Part shown: positions 34,872 through 42,685 of the stretch, piece by piece
How the letters are laid out: each line of letters starts with the position of its first letter
Position numbering within the stretch: the first letter of the stretch is position 1
Assembly: GCA_900180385.1 (NCBI GenBank)
Contig: FXLX01000002.1
Coordinates: 79,308 to 143,307, forward strand
Length of the DNA: 64,000 nucleotides
Direction: 5' to 3'
Origin: an uncultured Candidatus Thioglobus sp.
Lineage (GTDB): Bacteria; Pseudomonadota; Gammaproteobacteria; PS1; Pseudothioglobaceae
Program-made: the position numbers and the translations under genes
Notes under the pieces: model-generated
Told to the model about the DNA's origin: nothing
Seen by the model: the letters and a program-made list of their open reading frames with translations, nothing else
Database searches by the model: none

Positions 34872-36007
34872 AATTTTTTAGTATTGCGCAATTAAGGCAT
34901 TATTGGCACTACTTTAAAATGGATACGCCATTATTCTTATTGATCATAATCCTTAGTGTTTTTGGCCTGATAGTACTGTATTCAGCTTCAGCTGGATCAA
35001 TGCTAACTATTTATAAGCAGACTTTTCATTTCGCTTTGGCAATTAGCGCCATGCTGGTTATTGCACAAATACCACCCTATGTGTTAAGACGATTTTCTCC
35101 ATTTTTAATGTTATTTGGCATTCTCTTACTCATTCTAGTTTTGTTTTTTGGCTCTAGTAGTGGTGGCGCACAACGCTGGTTAGATTTTGGTTTTGTACGT
35201 TTTCAACCCTCTGAAATCATGAAGGTCATTGTGCCTATCGCCATTGCATCCATACTTAGCGAAAAAACCTTACCGCCAAAACCAATGCCAGTTTTTTTGT
35301 CTATCATCTCTATTGCTGTCATTGTTTTGTTAATTGCTAGGCAACCAGATTTGGGCACCTCATTACTTATTGGCGCTTCAGGTATTTATGTGTTATTTTT
35401 CTCAGGTATTCGCATTCAAATCCTTAAAAACAATTGGCTTAACATAAGCTTAATTGGCTCATTTATCGTTGGCAGTGGCTATATTGCTTGGAATTACTTA
35501 CTCATGGCGTATCAAAAAAAACGCATCATGACCTTAATCGATCCAAGCTCTGATCCGCTAGGCTCTGGCTATCACATCATACAATCTAAAATTGCCATTG
35601 GCTCTGGCGGTATTTTCGGTAAAGGCTTGGGGCAAGGATCACAATCTCAACTTAACTTTCTGCCCGAGCATGCCACCGACTTTATCTTTGCTGTTGTTGC
35701 AGAAGAGCTTGGATTTATCGGGGTATTGTTTTTACTTACACTTTATGGCTTAATTATTTACAGAGCATTCGTTATTTCTTTTCAGTCTGAAGACAACTTT
35801 TCTAAATTACTTGGCGCCAGCCTCACCTTGATATTTTTTACCTATATTTTTGTTAATATTGGCATGGTATCAGACTTATTGCCAGTTGTTGGCGTACCAT
35901 TACCACTAGTCAGTTATGGCGGCTCGTCACTAATCACGATTATGTCTAGTTTTGGCATTATCATGGCTATTCGAAAACACAAAACCCCGAGATACTTACA
36001 ACAATAA
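34868..36007 (+). CDS. rodA: Rod-shape SEDS glycosyltransferase RodA
   Basis: RodA polymerises glycan strands in the elongation complex with PBP2. The 379 residues have about ten membrane helices and SEDS signatures: YSASAGSM near residue 39, FQPSEIMKV with the conserved glutamate, RQPDLGTSLLIG, the periplasmic loop with FLPEHATDFIFAVVAEELGF, and PLPLVSYGGSSLI. It starts in the Mth938-like gene and ends touching mltB (TAATG). The usual neighbour mrdA (PBP2) is not in this window. Confidence 0.95.
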   Translation: MKFFSIAQLRHYWHYFKMDTPLFLLIIILSVFGLIVLYSASAGSMLTIYKQTFHFALAISAMLVIAQIPPYVLRRFSPFLMLFGILLLILVLFFGSSSGGAQRWLDFGFVRFQPSEIMKVIVPIAIASILSEKTLPPKPMPVFLSIISIAVIVLLIARQPDLGTSLLIGASGIYVLFFSGIRIQILKNNWLNISLIGSFIVGSGYIAWNYLLMAYQKKRIMTLIDPSSDPLGSGYHIIQSKIAIGSGGIFGKGLGQGSQSQLNFLPEHATDFIFAVVAEELGFIGVLFLLTLYGLIIYRAFVISFQSEDNFSKLLGASLTLIFFTYIFVNIGMVSDLLPVVGVPLPLVSYGGSSLITIMSSFGIIMAIRKHKTPRYLQQ

Positions 36008-37002
36008 TGCCTTTATTTTTTGCCTTTTTGTTATTGTTTTCGTCAATCTCTGTGGCAAAAACCTTGCCAGCAACCAATTTTCAAACGACGCACATCTTTA
36101 TTGACAAAATGGTTAAAGATCATAATTTTGATAAAAATGAACTGCGCCTTATATTTTCAAAAGTCAACTTAATAGTTGCTGATAAAAGCCTCAAATCGAA
36201 AAAGAAAAAAATAAAATCAAAACCTTTATCTTGGGATAAATATCACGCCTTGTTTATTACTGAAAAGCGCATCAACAATGGCGTTCAATTCTGGAAAGAC
36301 AATCTTTCAACACTCAAGCGTGCTGAAAAAAAATATAACGTTCCTCAAGAAATTATTGTGGCCATCCTCGGTATCGAAACAAATTATGGCCATAACAAAG
36401 GTACACACCCAACCCTTGAAACACTAGCAAGATTATCTTTTGGTAAGCATCGTCGCAAGAAATTCTATCAACGAGAGCTTAAAGAATTTTTACTCATGTC
36501 ACGTGAAAATTCATTACCTCCGCTAATGATTAAAGGTTCATATGCTGGTGCCTTGGGTTACGCACAATTTATTTCCAGCTCTTATCGATATTATACGGTA
36601 GATTTTGATTTTGACAATAAGGTAGATTTATTTAACAGTCCTGCTGATGCTATCGGCTCAATTGCAAATTATTTTGATAAACACCAATGGCATGATTTTG
36701 GCCCTTACACTCGTCCAATTAACCTGACCAAATCTCAAAAAAATCACGCTAAATCTGGCACCAACAAGCCAAAAAAGAATGCACACTATTGGCGCAATAA
36801 AGGTTTTGACATTGATTCTGATATTAACAATAAAACCAAATTAGCCTTTATCAGACTATCTCAAGATGATCATTTTGAAACCTGGCTGACTTTTTGGAAT
36901 TTTTACGTGCTAACTCGTTATAATCATGACAATAGATATGCAATGACCGCTGTGCAATTATCTGAAAAAATTAAACAACAATTCAATCAAACTAACCCGT
37001 AA
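36007..37002 (+). CDS. mltB: Membrane-bound lytic transglycosylase B
   Basis: MltB cleaves glycan strands to give 1,6-anhydro-MurNAc ends, the material recycled by AmgK/MurU. The 331 residues have a signal sequence (MPLFFAFLLLFSSISVAKT), catalytic Glu124 in ILGIETNYGHNKG, RREL-type FYQRELKEFL, and the SLT_2 fold segments GSYAGALGYAQFISSSY and GSIANYFDKHQWHDFGP. No lipobox cysteine is visible, so it is probably periplasmic rather than a lipoprotein. It overlaps rodA by one base and precedes dacA by 5 bp. Confidence 0.92.
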   Translation: MPLFFAFLLLFSSISVAKTLPATNFQTTHIFIDKMVKDHNFDKNELRLIFSKVNLIVADKSLKSKKKKIKSKPLSWDKYHALFITEKRINNGVQFWKDNLSTLKRAEKKYNVPQEIIVAILGIETNYGHNKGTHPTLETLARLSFGKHRRKKFYQRELKEFLLMSRENSLPPLMIKGSYAGALGYAQFISSSYRYYTVDFDFDNKVDLFNSPADAIGSIANYFDKHQWHDFGPYTRPINLTKSQKNHAKSGTNKPKKNAHYWRNKGFDIDSDINNKTKLAFIRLSQDDHFETWLTFWNFYVLTRYNHDNRYAMTAVQLSEKIKQQFNQTNP

Positions 37003-37007
37003 ATATT

Positions 37008-38135
37008 ATGCATTTTTCTTCTGTATCAAAACTTCTAATCGCTTCAATTGCAGCACTTGCAATCAATACACAGGCCGCTATTTTTATCACACCGAAAGCA
37101 CCTGATATTAATGCCGCTGCTTACACGGTTCTTGATTATAACTCCGGAAAAACACTGGCGAGCAACAAGCTGCATGAAAAACGTGCGCCAGCCAGTCTAA
37201 CCAAACTAATGACAGCCTATGTGGTTTTTCAACTAATCAACGATGGTCGTGCTAGTCTTGAAGATGAAGTCCGAATCAGCAAAAAAGCTTGGAAAACGGG
37301 TGGCTCTAAAAGCTTTGTTGAAGTAGGCAAAAACATCAAATTAGAAATTCTACTTAAAGGCATGATCATTCAATCTGGTAATGATTCTTCAGTTGCTCTA
37401 GCTGAACATATTGCAGGCACAGAAGGTACTTTTGCCACTTATATGAATGAGTATGCTCGCGAGCTAGGTATGAAAAATTCGCGCTTTGAAAATGCATCAG
37501 GCTTGCCACATGATGATCAATATACAACTGCCGCAGATATGGCTATTTTGGCTGCAGCTACTATTCGTGACTTTCCTCAATTCTACCCATGGTACTCACA
37601 AAAAGAGTTTACTTATCACGGCATCAAGCAACGCAATCGCAACAAACTACTGTGGAGTGATCATACGGTTGACGGCTTAAAAACAGGCTTTACTAAAAAA
37701 GCAGGCTATAACCTTGTTGCCAGCGCTAATCGCGTTGGTATGCGCTTAGTTTCAGTGGTGCTTGGCTCAACCGGCACCGAAGCCAGAACAGCTCAAACAC
37801 AAAAAATATTAGATTACGGCTTCCGATTTTTTGAAACTAAAAACTTAAAAGATATTGCCAAAGAGGTACCAATTTCAAGCGCAACCAAAGACGCCTTAAA
37901 AGTAGGCACAATGGGTGAAGTTAACTTTACGCTGGCTCGTGGGCAATTCAAATTATCTGATCAAGTTATTCAGCTTAATACTGAACTTTCAGCACCAATC
38001 AGTAAGGGTGATAAAATCGGCAACTTGCTGATTCAGTTTGAAGGAAAAACCACTGCTAGAATTCCATTAATCGCTCTAGAAGATGCCGAAGAGGCAGGAT
38101 TTTTCTCTCGTATGTTGGAGAAGGTTGGACTTTAA
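37008..38135 (+). CDS. dacA: D-alanyl-D-alanine carboxypeptidase (PBP5/6 type)
   Basis: DacA trims the terminal D-Ala of pentapeptides. The 375 residues begin with a signal peptide (to about residue 24). The penicillin-binding motifs follow: SLTK (63-66), SGN (123-125) and KTG (225-227). A beta-rich C-terminal domain follows, and the protein ends with the amphipathic helix FFSRMLEKVGL that anchors PBP5-type enzymes to the inner membrane. The stop overlaps the dat start by one base. Confidence 0.95.
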   Translation: MHFSSVSKLLIASIAALAINTQAAIFITPKAPDINAAAYTVLDYNSGKTLASNKLHEKRAPASLTKLMTAYVVFQLINDGRASLEDEVRISKKAWKTGGSKSFVEVGKNIKLEILLKGMIIQSGNDSSVALAEHIAGTEGTFATYMNEYARELGMKNSRFENASGLPHDDQYTTAADMAILAAATIRDFPQFYPWYSQKEFTYHGIKQRNRNKLLWSDHTVDGLKTGFTKKAGYNLVASANRVGMRLVSVVLGSTGTEARTAQTQKILDYGFRFFETKNLKDIAKEVPISSATKDALKVGTMGEVNFTLARGQFKLSDQVIQLNTELSAPISKGDKIGNLLIQFEGKTTARIPLIALEDAEEAGFFSRMLEKVGL

Positions 38136-38968
38136 TGGTCTATCTTAACGGCGAATTTATCCCCAAAGATCAAGCCTCTGTTTCCGTAATGGACAGAGGC
38201 TTTTTATTTGGTGATGGTGTTTATGAGGTCATTCCTGTTTATTCTGGAAAAATATTTCGTCTTGATGAGCATCTTAAGCGCTTACAAAATAGCCTTAATT
38301 CGGTACAAATTAACAACCCTTATTCAGCTCCAGAATGGAGTGATATCTTACATCAACTATTAGGGCTTTCAACAGAATCAAATCAGTCACTTTACTTGCA
38401 AATCAGTCGAGGTGCAGATATTAGTAGAAAGCACAGTTTTGAATCACTCACACCAACCGTATTTATTGAATCAAACCCTTTAATGCCCAAAACCAAATCT
38501 GAACTTGAAATGGGTTTTCGCGCTATGAGTCAGCCTGATTTTCGCTGGCAACGTTGTGATATTAAATCCACCTCTTTATTGGCGAACATTATGTATTCAC
38601 AGCAAGCCAAACAAAATAGCGTAGAGGAAGTTATCCTGCATAGAGATTCAAACGTTACTGAAGGTGCAACCTCCAATGTATTCATTATCAAGAGTGACAC
38701 TCTACTTACCCATCCCACAGGTAAGCATATTCTTTCTGGCATTACCCGTGATTTAGTTTTGGAAAGTGCCAAGCATTGTCATTTAAACATTGAAGAATCC
38801 ACATTTACACTCGACGATCTATTAATGGCTGATGAAGTTTGGATTTCCAGCTCAACACGTGAAGTAATGCCTATTACCCAAGTTGATGATCGCCTAATTA
38901 ATAATGGCGTCATTGGTCAACATTGGTCGCATGTGTATGATTACTACCAAGGTTTAAAAAATGCATGA
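38135..38968 (+). CDS. dat: D-amino-acid (D-alanine) aminotransferase
   Basis: A class IV PLP aminotransferase of 277 residues. Features are DRGFLFGDGVYEVI (20-33), catalytic Lys144 in CDIKSTSLLANI, and SNVTEGATSNVFI. These fit D-amino-acid transaminase, giving D-Ala/D-Glu for peptidoglycan. 4-amino-4-deoxychorismate lyase and IlvE share the fold, but IlvE is present elsewhere (57850-58782) and the dacA neighbourhood favours Dat. It overlaps dacA by one base and amgK by eight. Confidence 0.85.
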   Translation: MVYLNGEFIPKDQASVSVMDRGFLFGDGVYEVIPVYSGKIFRLDEHLKRLQNSLNSVQINNPYSAPEWSDILHQLLGLSTESNQSLYLQISRGADISRKHSFESLTPTVFIESNPLMPKTKSELEMGFRAMSQPDFRWQRCDIKSTSLLANIMYSQQAKQNSVEEVILHRDSNVTEGATSNVFIIKSDTLLTHPTGKHILSGITRDLVLESAKHCHLNIEESTFTLDDLLMADEVWISSSTREVMPITQVDDRLINNGVIGQHWSHVYDYYQGLKNA

Positions 38969-39884
38969 TGAAAGACTAGATCAGCTTGAAGACTGGTTGG
39001 AAATTTTCTTTAATGATGCCAATTTCATACTTTCAAAAGCCAGTGATGATGCGAGCTTTCGTCGATATTTTCGCATTGAACGCAGCAATCTGTCTTTTAT
39101 TGCAATGGATGCTCCACCTGAAAAGGAAAACTCTAAACGCTTTGTAGAAATTGCTGAATTATTGCGCAACAACAATATCCACGCACCCAAAATTATTGAT
39201 AAAGATTTAGCTCAAGGGTTTTTACTAATTGAAGATTTAGGCAGTGCTACTTTCTTACAAGCGCTTAATAATAAAAACAAGCTAGCACTATACAAACGCG
39301 CTATCGATGAGTTGATCAAAATTCAAGCAATTAACACTCAAAACATTTCATTTGATTTATATGATGAGTCCCTACTTAAAACTGAACTAAACCTACTGAT
39401 TGACTGGTATTTACCTAAAGATATCAACCAAGATTCATTAGATAAATTATTTGATCAGTTAATTAAAAACTCACTTAACTCTGAACAAGTGTTTGTACAT
39501 CGAGATTATCACTGTAGAAATCTAATGATGACTAATAATGAGATATCAGTGATCGATTTTCAAGACGCTGTAATTGGCTCAAATAGCTATGATTTAGTCT
39601 CACTACTTAAAGATGCCTACGTTGAGCTTAAGTCATCAGAGGTGCAGGCCTTGCTTGCATATTATTATCAACAAGCCAAGCTTAGCACCACTTATGATAA
39701 ATTTGAAAAACAGTTTGATTTGATGGGCCTGCAACGCCATCTTAAAATTCTAGGTATTTTTAAACGCTTATCTATTCGTGACGGCAAGCATCAGTATTTA
39801 GATGACATTCCTTTGGTGAAAAAATACGCCTTACAAATAGCGGATAAATACTCAGAATTTGCCTTTTTAAAGGAAGCTCTATGA
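38961..39884 (+). CDS. amgK: N-acetylmuramate/N-acetylglucosamine kinase AmgK
   Basis: AmgK phosphorylates MurNAc (and GlcNAc) at C1 in the recycling route that bypasses de novo UDP-MurNAc synthesis. The 307 residues have an aminoglycoside-phosphotransferase fold: ASDDASFRRYFRIE near the N-terminus, the Brenner motif VHRDYHCRNLM, and the metal site VIDFQDAVIG. Assignment to AmgK rather than a generic APH follows from the overlap with murU (4 bases), the standard amgK-murU pair. Confidence 0.9.
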   Translation: MHDERLDQLEDWLEIFFNDANFILSKASDDASFRRYFRIERSNLSFIAMDAPPEKENSKRFVEIAELLRNNNIHAPKIIDKDLAQGFLLIEDLGSATFLQALNNKNKLALYKRAIDELIKIQAINTQNISFDLYDESLLKTELNLLIDWYLPKDINQDSLDKLFDQLIKNSLNSEQVFVHRDYHCRNLMMTNNEISVIDFQDAVIGSNSYDLVSLLKDAYVELKSSEVQALLAYYYQQAKLSTTYDKFEKQFDLMGLQRHLKILGIFKRLSIRDGKHQYLDDIPLVKKYALQIADKYSEFAFLKEAL

Positions 39885-40549
39885 GGGCGATGATTCTAGC
39901 AGCAGGCAGAGGTGAGCGCATGATGCCGCTGACCAAAAATACCCCAAAACCTCTCATTAAAGTTGGCAACCAAACTCTGATTGAATATTCAATCAATGTG
40001 CTTAAAAAAGCAGGCATTATTGATATCGTTATTAACATCGCTTATTTGGGTGAGCAAATTAAAACGTACCTGGGTGACGGCACAAAATTTGGCATTAATA
40101 TTAGCTATAGCGACGAATCACAAAATACCTTGGAAACTGCTGGTGGTATTATTAAAGCGCTACCACTACTGGGCAATGAGCCATTTATTGTGATTAATTC
40201 TGATGTCATTTGTGATTATGATTTATCACAACTCGCCCTACCAATAAATTCACTTGCGCATTTAGTATTAATCAATAACCCTGCGCACAATTCAAAGGGT
40301 GATTTTTCCATTGCTAATAATCAACAAATTACATTACTTGATTGTAATAATTTTACTTTTTCTGGCATTGGCATTTATCACCCAGATCTATTCAAATCAC
40401 ACCTAGATACTCAGCAAAAACTAGCACTCTACCCACTACTTAAAGAGGCTATGGATAACAATCAACTAACTGGCGAACACTACCAAGGTATTTGGCATGA
40501 TGTTGGCACACCTGAGCGCTTAGAGATTGTTAATAGTGAAAATAATTAA
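39881..40549 (+). CDS. murU: N-acetylmuramate alpha-1-phosphate uridylyltransferase MurU
   Basis: MurU turns MurNAc-1-phosphate into UDP-MurNAc. The 222 residues form a nucleotidyltransferase: AMILAAGRGERMMPLTKNTP (3-22, with the signature lysine following in PKPLI), NSDVICDYD for metal binding, and IWHDVGTPERLE near the end. It overlaps amgK as ATGA. With MupP (17815-18450) upstream of these steps, the pathway from MurNAc-6-P is encoded in the window. Confidence 0.92.
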   Translation: MRAMILAAGRGERMMPLTKNTPKPLIKVGNQTLIEYSINVLKKAGIIDIVINIAYLGEQIKTYLGDGTKFGINISYSDESQNTLETAGGIIKALPLLGNEPFIVINSDVICDYDLSQLALPINSLAHLVLINNPAHNSKGDFSIANNQQITLLDCNNFTFSGIGIYHPDLFKSHLDTQQKLALYPLLKEAMDNNQLTGEHYQGIWHDVGTPERLEIVNSENN

Positions 40550-40621
40550 GAAAAATCGCCCATTTGCAAAATTTCCTAAATTATTAAAAAATTAACGGGC
40601 TATTCTCTGTTAATCCAAAAG

Positions 40622-40651
40622 TTGACAAAGTGTGTATTTTATGTATTATAT
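40622..40651 (+). promoter_or_regulatory. Promoter of the toxin-antitoxin pair
   Basis: A perfect TTGACA at 40622-40627 is followed at a 16-18 base spacing by TATTAT (40644-40649) or TTATAT (40646-40651). The expected start point is about 40656-40658, essentially at the toxin ATG (40657), so the mRNA would have almost no leader. Confidence 0.6.
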
Positions 40652-40656
40652 AAGTT

Positions 40657-40926
40657 ATGAAAATTACCTGGAGCGAAGAGAAAAATATTGAACTAGAAAG
40701 TCTTCGTGGTCTTAATTTTGAAATGGTTTTAGCTGCCATTGATGATGGAAAAATACTGGCAGATGAGCAACATCCAAATCTAAAGGATTACGGACATCAA
40801 AGAATATTAATTTTGAATATTGATGGTTATGCAGTAACTGTTCCATATGTGATTAACAATGATGAGATTTTTTTAAAAACAATGTTTAAAGATCGTAAAA
40901 TGCAAAGGATATATTATGGAAAATAA
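40657..40926 (+). CDS. BrnT-like toxin
   Basis: An 89-residue protein of the BrnT/RelE-like type: MKITWSEEKNIELESLRGLN at the start (compare 'f.wd..K...N..kHgv.Fe'), FEMVLAAIDDGKIL, a basic core and the C-terminal FKDRKMQRIYYGK with basic and tyrosine residues. BrnT proteins are mRNA-cleaving toxins. The gene overlaps the antitoxin frame by 11 bases. There is no Shine-Dalgarno, and the promoter lies so close that the message may be leaderless. The family call is by general pattern, not by a diagnostic residue set. Confidence 0.68.
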   Translation: MKITWSEEKNIELESLRGLNFEMVLAAIDDGKILADEQHPNLKDYGHQRILILNIDGYAVTVPYVINNDEIFLKTMFKDRKMQRIYYGK

Positions 40927-41197
40927 CAAAATGAAATTCGACTCTTTAAGTAAAGAAGAGGCTGATATTGTTTCAGCTGTTGAAAATGAAGAGTTTTCTC
41001 CAGTTACAGATATTGAAGGCAGAGTTGATTATTGGCAAACGGCGGTAAAAGAAACCATCAAAAGAAAATCCATTCATCTTAAGCTACAAGAGCGTGATGT
41101 ACAAAAAATTCGTGCTATCGCTTACGAACAAGGCATTCCGTATCAAACACTGATTGGCTCGATCATTCATCAGTATGTCAAAAATTCGACCCTGTAA
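40916..41197 (+). CDS. BrnA/CopG-like antitoxin with IS-derived 3' end
   Basis: A 93-residue protein with an acidic N-terminal half and a C-terminal ribbon-helix-helix-like part: IHLKLQERDVQKIRAIAYEQ, then GIPYQTLIGSIIHQYV. It should bind the toxin and its own promoter. An AAAGGA Shine-Dalgarno lies before the ATG at 40916. The last codons and stop (after KNS) come from the inverted repeat of the IS256-type element beginning at 41188, so the native C-terminus has been cut off. Residues lost are probably few because the RHH core is complete. Confidence 0.7.
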   Translation: MENNKMKFDSLSKEEADIVSAVENEEFSPVTDIEGRVDYWQTAVKETIKRKSIHLKLQERDVQKIRAIAYEQGIPYQTLIGSIIHQYVKNSTL

Positions 41198-41656
41198 ATA
41201 ATTCGTGTAAACCCTCATATTTTATAATCCCTAATAAAGGAGTTAAAAAATATGAGTAACACAAAAACACTAAAAACCAACATCAATCAAGATAAGCTTA
41301 AGTCTTTTGCTGCAGAGCTAGCAAAAGACGTTAAAACTCAAGCTGATCTAGCAGACTTGTCATCTGCCTTGTTAAAAATGACTGTAGAAGCGGCCTTAGG
41401 CGCTGAGATGGAGCATCATCTTGGTTATCCAAAGCCATGAACAAGACACTAGCTCTAACAATGCTCGTAATGGCTACGGTAGTAAAACTTTAAAAGGTGA
41501 TCATGGTGAGATAGAATTATCCATTCCTAGAGATCGTAATGCTGATTTTGAGCCGGTTATATTAGGCAAAGGGCAGACGTTTTGATGATCAAATATTAAC
41601 GCTATATGCCAAAAGGCATGAGTACTCGTGATATTATCTCAACCCTCAAAGAGATG

Positions 41657-41685
41657 TACCCCTCAAGGGGGTATTGAACAGAATA
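41657..41685 (+). repeat. Short dispersed repeat, copy A (in transposase)
   Basis: A 29-base unit beginning TACCCCTCAAGGGGGTATTG and ending in TA, so it looks like a 27-base insertion flanked by a TA duplication. It interrupts the codons for 'EMY|GADISATLV' of the transposase and introduces a stop. It matches copy C at 24 of 29 positions. Confidence 0.75.
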
Positions 41686-41832
41686 TGGTGCCGATATATC
41701 GGCAACACTAGTATCTAAAGTTACTGAGGCTGTAATCACTAAAGCCATTGAATGGCGCAATCGGCCACTCGTGAGATTTATCCAATTGTTTATTTAGACG
41801 GCATTGTTATCAAGGTTAGACAAGCAAATCAT

Positions 41833-41864
41833 CACTCTTTTAGTACCCCCCCCCTTGAGGGGTG
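41833..41864 (-). repeat. Short dispersed repeat, copy B (inverted, with longer C run)
   Basis: On the minus strand the unit reads ACCCCTCAAG, then nine G's in a row in place of five, then TACTAAA-AGAGT. It is the same unit as copies A and C in opposite orientation, with a four-base longer homopolymer. It splits the transposase between VRQANHHSF and KTMYVALGVN. Confidence 0.7.
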
Positions 41865-42495
41865 AAAAGACCATGTATGTTGCTCTTGGTGTTAATCTTA
41901 AAGGTAAGAAGGAGTGCTTAGGTTTGTGGTTGTCTGAGAATGAACCTTCTAAGTTTTGGCTGGGTGTTAATGATATTGCCAATCGTGGTGTTAAAGACAT
42001 TCTAATTGCTTCAGTGGATGGATTAACCGGATTCCATGAAGCTATTAATGCTGTGTTCCCACAAACAGACATTCGGCTGTGTATTGTTCATATGGTAAGG
42101 AACTCACTTAAGTATGTGGGCTACAAGGATTGTAAACAAGTGGCTGCTAGCCTTAAAACAAATTTACCAGTCAATCACTGAAGAAGAGGCTTTATTGGCA
42201 CTAGATGAATTTGAACATAGGTGGAGTAACCAGTTCCCAAGCATTGCCAAATCATGGCATAGGCATTGGGACAATATCGCTACTTTATTTATCTACCCTG
42301 AAGCCATTAAAAGAGCAATTTACACAACCAATGCTATTGAATCACTGAACTCAGTGATTCGTAAATCAATCAGGAATCGTAAGATATTTAATCATGATGA
42401 TTCAGCCTTTAAGATTGTCTTTTTGGCTATTGAAGCGGCTAGCAAAAAATGGACCATGCTAATACGAAATTGGCCACAAGCAATGAATCAGTTTA

Positions 42496-42524
42496 TACCC
42501 CTCAAGAGAGTACTAAACAGAGTA
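42496..42524 (+). repeat. Short dispersed repeat, copy C (in-frame in transposase)
   Basis: A 29-base unit beginning TACCCCTCAAGAGAGTACTA and ending AGTA, again flanked by TA. It adds nine codons in frame (IPLKRVLNR) after NQF, just before the transposase C-terminus (ILYEDRL). Confidence 0.75.
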
Positions 42525-42611
42525 ATTCTATATGAGGATAGATTGAAAGATTATGTCTGATTCTTAACAGAGGCTGTTTACACGTTTTGGTTTACAGGGT
42601 CTGAAATGTTG

Positions 42612-42637
42612 AAACAGGGCGTTTTTAGCGCCTGTTT
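42612..42637 (-). terminator. Hairpin after metG
   Basis: AAACAGG (42612-42618) pairs with CCTGTTT (42631-42637), extended by CG/CG with one bulged G. It lies 48 bp beyond the metG stop and next to the IS right end. The T-tract on the metG side is weak, so termination is probable but not strong. Confidence 0.5.
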
Positions 42638-42685
42638 AATATATTTCTACACCAATCTAGGCTATTTCGATTATTTGCTAAATTT

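Larger units (their letters stand above)
41252..42560 (+). pseudogene. IS256-family (mutator-type) transposase, broken
   Basis: The start MSNTKTLKTNINQDKLKSFA and LKMTVEAALGAEMEHHLGY are typical. The protein then breaks at an extra C (about 41434), after which HEQDTSSNNARNGYGSKTL continues in another frame. A second shift is at about 41580 (GKGQT/FDDQ), and a third, an extra A, at about 42156 (LK/QIYQSITEEEALL). Three short repeats are also inserted (41657, 41833, 42496), the first bringing a stop codon. Catalytic-region pieces remain: VYLDGIVIKV, SVDGLTGFHEAIN and YTTNAIESLNSVIRKS. It cannot make an active enzyme. Confidence 0.9.
41188..42601 (+). mobile_element. Decayed IS256-family insertion sequence
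   Basis: The element is bounded by imperfect inverted repeats. The left end starts GACCCTGTAAATAATTCGTG at 41188; the reverse complement of the right end (42601) starts GACCCTGTAAACCAAAACGT. They share GACCCTGTAAA and CGTGTAAAC with a one-base indel. Length is 1414 bp. The transposase inside is broken by frameshifts. The flanking bases do not match as an 8-9 bp target duplication, suggesting that adjacent DNA was lost or has decayed. A TATAAT at 41220-41225 lies upstream of the transposase. Confidence 0.88.

Noticed and set aside
38135..38968. A second branched-chain aminotransferase or PabC
   Set aside because: Neighbours (dacA, amgK, murU) and the sequence around Lys144 favour D-amino-acid transaminase; ilvE is already present at 57850-58782.
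41252..42560. Several small independent genes in the IS256 region
   Set aside because: The open frames (41252-41440, 41804-42181, 42114-42560) are pieces of one transposase in different frames.
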